From Prolixibacteraceae bacterium (GTDB lineage: Bacteria > Bacteroidota > Bacteroidia > Bacteroidales > Prolixibacteraceae): a DNA stretch of 64,000 nucleotides. The stretch lies in assembly GCA_017998095.1 (NCBI GenBank), contig JAGODU010000002.1, positions 1 through 64,000 on the forward strand, written 5' to 3'. Shown in pieces: positions 61,534 to 64,000 of the stretch. The notes under the pieces were generated by a model, which was not told where the DNA came from, did no database searches, and saw only the letters and a program-made list of their open reading frames with translations. A program made the translations under genes and the position numbers. Numbering within the stretch: position 1 is the first letter of the stretch; every line of letters starts with the position of its first letter.

Positions 61534-62658
61534 TCAGGAAACCTGAAACCCTAAATCTTTTAATATGTCTGATATTTTAGATCCACAATTACTTAAAACA
61601 CATTTGTATACAGGGAACTCTCTCCTTACAGGATAATCGCCTCTTTGCTTTTCAAATGTTTCAGGAGAATTTTTTAACCTTTCACTATCCTCTAAAATCG
61701 GATACGTTTTTAAAATAGCAAAACCAATTATCTCCTGAGTTGATTTTCCTGAACCATCGATATATATGATTGTATCTTCAGGTGTTTCAACACCAGGGCA
61801 TTTCCAGTTATCAATCCCCAGATTAAATTTTCTGCTGATAGCCTGAATACTCATACTAGTTCCATTTGCTTTTCCATCACGGGAATAACCAGCTATATGT
61901 GGAGTTGAAATAAAAGCTTTATTTAATAGTTCTCTGTTAATATCCGGCTCTTTCTCCCAACAATCAAAAATAATTTCATTTATTTTCCCTGATTTTAAGC
62001 CATCTATTATAGACTGAGTATCTGAAATTTCTCCTCTCGCTGCATTAATTATATAAACATTATCCTTGCATCTTTTTAAAAATGAGTCATTCAGAATATG
62101 AAAAGTTTTATCTTCTCCTTCAAAGGTTAAAGGAGTGTGAAATGTAATTAAGTCTGATTCTCTTTTAATAGTTTCAATATCAACAAAATTATTTCCTCCT
62201 TCTTTTCTTTCTCTTGGTGGGTCATTGACCAAAACTCTCATTCCAATAATTCTGCATAATTTTTCAACCTTGGAACCAACATTTCCTGCGCCTACAATTC
62301 CAATCGTTTTATCAACAAGGGAGAATTTCTTTTCAGAAGCCAAAGTATATAATGCAGCCATTATGTACTGAGCAACAGACCAGCTATTGCAACCCGGAGC
62401 ATTTGTCCATTCTATTCCTGACTCCTTACAATAATCAGTATCGATATGATCAAACCCAATAGTAGCAGTGGCTATCATTGAAACCTTAGATCCCGCGAGT
62501 AATTTTTCATTACAAATTGTTCGTGTTCTGGTTATTATTGCATCAGCATCCTTAACTATTCCCGGAGTAGTTTCTTTTCCCGGAAGATATAAAACTTCTG
62601 CAAAAGGTTCAAGTGCTCCTTTTATGTATGGAATTTTGTCGTCGATTATTACTTTCAT
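61534..62658 (-). CDS. pdxB: 4-phosphoerythronate dehydrogenase
   Basis: About 374 residues from ATG 62658 (MKVIIDDKIPYI). An in-frame ATG seven codons upstream was not used because the family starts at this motif. D-2-hydroxyacid dehydrogenase fold: VGAGNVGSKV (NAD loop), INAARGEISD and the His of STPHIAGYS. The dimerisation tail (C-terminal DUF3410-type domain) is present. Oxidises 4-phosphoerythronate in pyridoxal phosphate synthesis. Last gene of the leftward operon ending at the 61461 terminator. Confidence 0.92.
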   Translation of the reverse strand: MKVIIDDKIPYIKGALEPFAEVLYLPGKETTPGIVKDADAIITRTRTICNEKLLAGSKVSMIATATIGFDHIDTDYCKESGIEWTNAPGCNSWSVAQYIMAALYTLASEKKFSLVDKTIGIVGAGNVGSKVEKLCRIIGMRVLVNDPPRERKEGGNNFVDIETIKRESDLITFHTPLTFEGEDKTFHILNDSFLKRCKDNVYIINAARGEISDTQSIIDGLKSGKINEIIFDCWEKEPDINRELLNKAFISTPHIAGYSRDGKANGTSMSIQAISRKFNLGIDNWKCPGVETPEDTIIYIDGSGKSTQEIIGFAILKTYPILEDSERLKNSPETFEKQRGDYPVRREFPVYKCVLSNCGSKISDILKDLGFQVS

Positions 62659-62685
62659 ATTATATTTCAAAAAAGTCAATAAAAT

Positions 62686-63408
62686 TCATTCTTCAATCTT
62701 ACGAAAAACTTTTTTCCCATTTACCCAATTATTAAATGATTCAGGGTTAAGTGCAGTTATTAGTCCCTCTTCAATTGTGTTTTCAAATGCCTGAAGAGTT
62801 TTTTCTTTTCCTTTTCTAATTCTTGCATGAAATCCTTCGTTCATCATCCTTCCGACTCTTAAAGGTAAATCATAAAGATGAGGGAAAATATTGTCATCAT
62901 TGGGATTTGCCAAATCATCAATGCAACTTTTAACGCTTGATGATAAATAAATACGGCAAGCCATTGGACGAGCCTGATAAGCTCTGCAAAAACCTTCTGC
63001 AGGATGCAATAAAGGGCAAGTTTCTTTATATCTCAATAATCTATCTATTTTAAGAGCTGATGTGGACTTTGTTTTGTTATTAGCTTTTTCGATAATTTTT
63101 TTCAGAGCATCCTCTCTGAATTTTTTCTCAATAAAATCTGCAAGATAAAAAAGTTCATAAGGAGTAGCCAAGACTGTTTGGCAGCAACATGTTGAACATC
63201 CTTTTTTGCATTCAGTCGAATTAGCTTCAACAGATACTTTATTTAAAAAAGCATCATTAAATTCGTCAATTGCTTTATATAAATGCTTTTGAGCATTAAA
63301 AAGATTTTCTTTTGTCAATCCTGTTACAAGATATAAATCCGCAAATTTATAACCTTCATCGAAAAAAGTTTTATCAAGATTTTGAATAAATTCTTCATTA
63401 ATCTTCAT
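62686..63408 (-). CDS. YkgJ-family cysteine-cluster protein
   Basis: A 240-residue protein with the CKKGCSTCCC motif (about residues 69-78) and a second Cys set CPLLHPAEGFCRAYQARPMAC. This pattern is the YkgJ zinc- or iron-binding fold. The function is unknown; members are often proposed to bind Fe or Zn. It is in a four-gene leftward operon: epimerase, lipoprotein, this gene, pdxB. The gap to the upstream lipoprotein is one base. Confidence 0.8.
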   Translation of the reverse strand: MKINEEFIQNLDKTFFDEGYKFADLYLVTGLTKENLFNAQKHLYKAIDEFNDAFLNKVSVEANSTECKKGCSTCCCQTVLATPYELFYLADFIEKKFREDALKKIIEKANNKTKSTSALKIDRLLRYKETCPLLHPAEGFCRAYQARPMACRIYLSSSVKSCIDDLANPNDDNIFPHLYDLPLRVGRMMNEGFHARIRKGKEKTLQAFENTIEEGLITALNPESFNNWVNGKKVFRKIEE

Positions 63409-63409
63409 A

Positions 63410-63790
63410 TCAATCTTTATAAATTAAATCAATATCAAAACTTCCTTCAGGACTAATCTTTCCATCAGCCTCAATTGAATAGTTTAACACCCACTCCCCT
63501 ATAATTCGCTCATAATTAAAGTTCTCTTCAAAGGTTCCAAATCCTTTATATGATTTAACCAATATTGTATCTTTTTTTGGATTGACTAAATAAAAAGAAA
63601 ATTTACCCTCTTCAATGCTGACCTTACTTTTAAATTGGATTGGACTACCTTCATTTTCAATACTTGCAACCATCGTTCCTTTACCGGTTTCTGCATAATC
63701 ATTTGCAACTGAAATAACAGTTTTCGATGATTCTTCACAGGAAAAAAGAAATAAAATGGAAATTAACGATAAAAATATTTTATATTCCAT
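63410..63790 (-). CDS. Hypothetical lipoprotein
   Basis: A 126-residue lipoprotein with lipobox FLFSC (Cys18) followed by a beta-rich domain with no recognisable family. Its start overlaps the upstream epimerase gene's stop by 11 bases. Possibly a small envelope-associated factor. Confidence 0.55.
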   Translation of the reverse strand: MEYKIFLSLISILFLFSCEESSKTVISVANDYAETGKGTMVASIENEGSPIQFKSKVSIEEGKFSFYLVNPKKDTILVKSYKGFGTFEENFNYERIIGEWVLNYSIEADGKISPEGSFDIDLIYKD

Positions 63791-64000
63791 TAGAACAGGG
63801 TTTTAAATTATTCATTTGATCTATTATTCTATCAAAATTCTCGTCAAGATTTTTATCTGTTACCTGAAAAGATGGATTATTCATATACCAATCAGCTATT
63901 TCTTCAACACCTTCCTTAAAAGAAATCATGCAATTAAAATCAGGAACAGCTGCTTTAATTTTTGAATTATCGAAAATCATACTGTGCTGTTTATCTCCGA
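63780..64000 (-). CDS. NAD-dependent epimerase/dehydratase C-terminal part (cut by window edge)
   Basis: An open frame continues to the right edge: GDKQHSMIFDNSKIK before an internal Met, followed by FNCMISFKEGVEEIADWYMNNP and LDENFDRIIDQM. This is the C-terminal portion of short-chain NAD-dependent epimerase/dehydratases such as those acting on nucleotide sugars. The catalytic part is outside the window, so substrate is unknown. The apparent Met at 63980 is internal, not the start. Confidence 0.8.
   Translation of the reverse strand, partial: GDKQHSMIFDNSKIKAAVPDFNCMISFKEGVEEIADWYMNNPSFQVTDKNLDENFDRIIDQMNNLKPCSNGI

Noticed and set aside
1..64000. tRNA, rRNA or B12 riboswitch near the corrinoid genes
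   Set aside because: No TTCGANTC/TTCRANC arm with matching acceptor stems was seen, and no B12-box-like element was noticed in the 59149-59331 region; a covariance-model search would be decisive.

Overview
The window reads as chromosome from an AT-rich, probably anaerobic Bacteroidota, most likely of Bacteroidales/Marinilabiliales type. Support comes from four secreted proteins with type IX secretion (T9SS) type A C-terminal tails plus one orphan tail fragment, BACON and BspA-type leucine-rich repeats, a C10 (streptopain-like) protease, GH95/GH9/GH5-like/GH3 glycosidases, many SGC or SCE lipoprotein signals, and promoter-like TAnnTTTG (-7) boxes. I found no rRNA, tRNA, CRISPR array, complete insertion sequence or prophage.

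Layout. 0-1.5 kb is a degraded accessory patch: the tail of an antitoxin, a VapC toxin cut off after 37 residues, an intact DUF6364/PIN toxin-antitoxin pair, and an orphan T9SS-tail fragment. 1.5-7.8 kb holds a GH95 alpha-L-fucosidase, a Rieske oxygenase with an MFS exporter, a shrunken RhuM relic and a YeiH-type membrane protein. 7.9-21.1 kb is the secreted-protein region: a Tat-exported enolase-superfamily enzyme, a BNR-repeat T9SS protein and an NTF2-like lipoprotein in one operon, then a 1594-residue C10 protease/LRR/PKD protein, a GH9 cellulase and an M64 peptidase. Unusual repeats interrupt it: a 39-bp tandem array, palindromes and a run of tiny triloop hairpins. 21-34.9 kb holds a polyferredoxin divergent from a DUF438/hemerythrin/PAS protein, a NimA-like flavoprotein, an ABC exporter, a DUF418 protein, a condensation-fold acyltransferase with a DUF6320-like partner, formate-THF ligase, an SGNH hydrolase and a phospholipase C-like protein.

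34.8-43.2 kb is a molybdenum/sulfur respiration island. One leftward operon encodes a polysulfide/thiosulfate reductase-type molybdoenzyme (catalytic, Fe-S and NrfD membrane subunits), two YeeE/YedE sulfur-transport halves, an odd rhodanese and MoeA. MobA and a Crp/Fnr regulator lie beside it. The divergent control region carries two perfect 12-bp palindromes and back-to-back consensus -7 boxes.

43.2-55.5 kb contains a GH3 lipoprotein, TcdA, a striking 32-bp perfect hairpin, a lamin-tail T9SS protein followed by a tiny sorting-tag-like membrane protein, CstA, a TPR protein, a GH5-like enzyme and a beta-CASP nuclease. 55.6-60.4 kb is a corrinoid methyl-transfer cluster: homocysteine methyltransferase, corrinoid protein and MetH-activation-like protein are separate genes, opposite a URO-D methyltransferase. 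It resembles a methionine synthase taken apart, with the folate module replaced. 60.4-64 kb ends with a PEGA lipoprotein, MscL, PdxB, a YkgJ-family protein, a lipoprotein and a truncated NAD-dependent epimerase.

The two systems most worth attention are the disassembled methionine synthase-like cluster and the sulfur operon, whose rhodanese has lost its active-site cysteine but ends in Gly-Gly-Cys.
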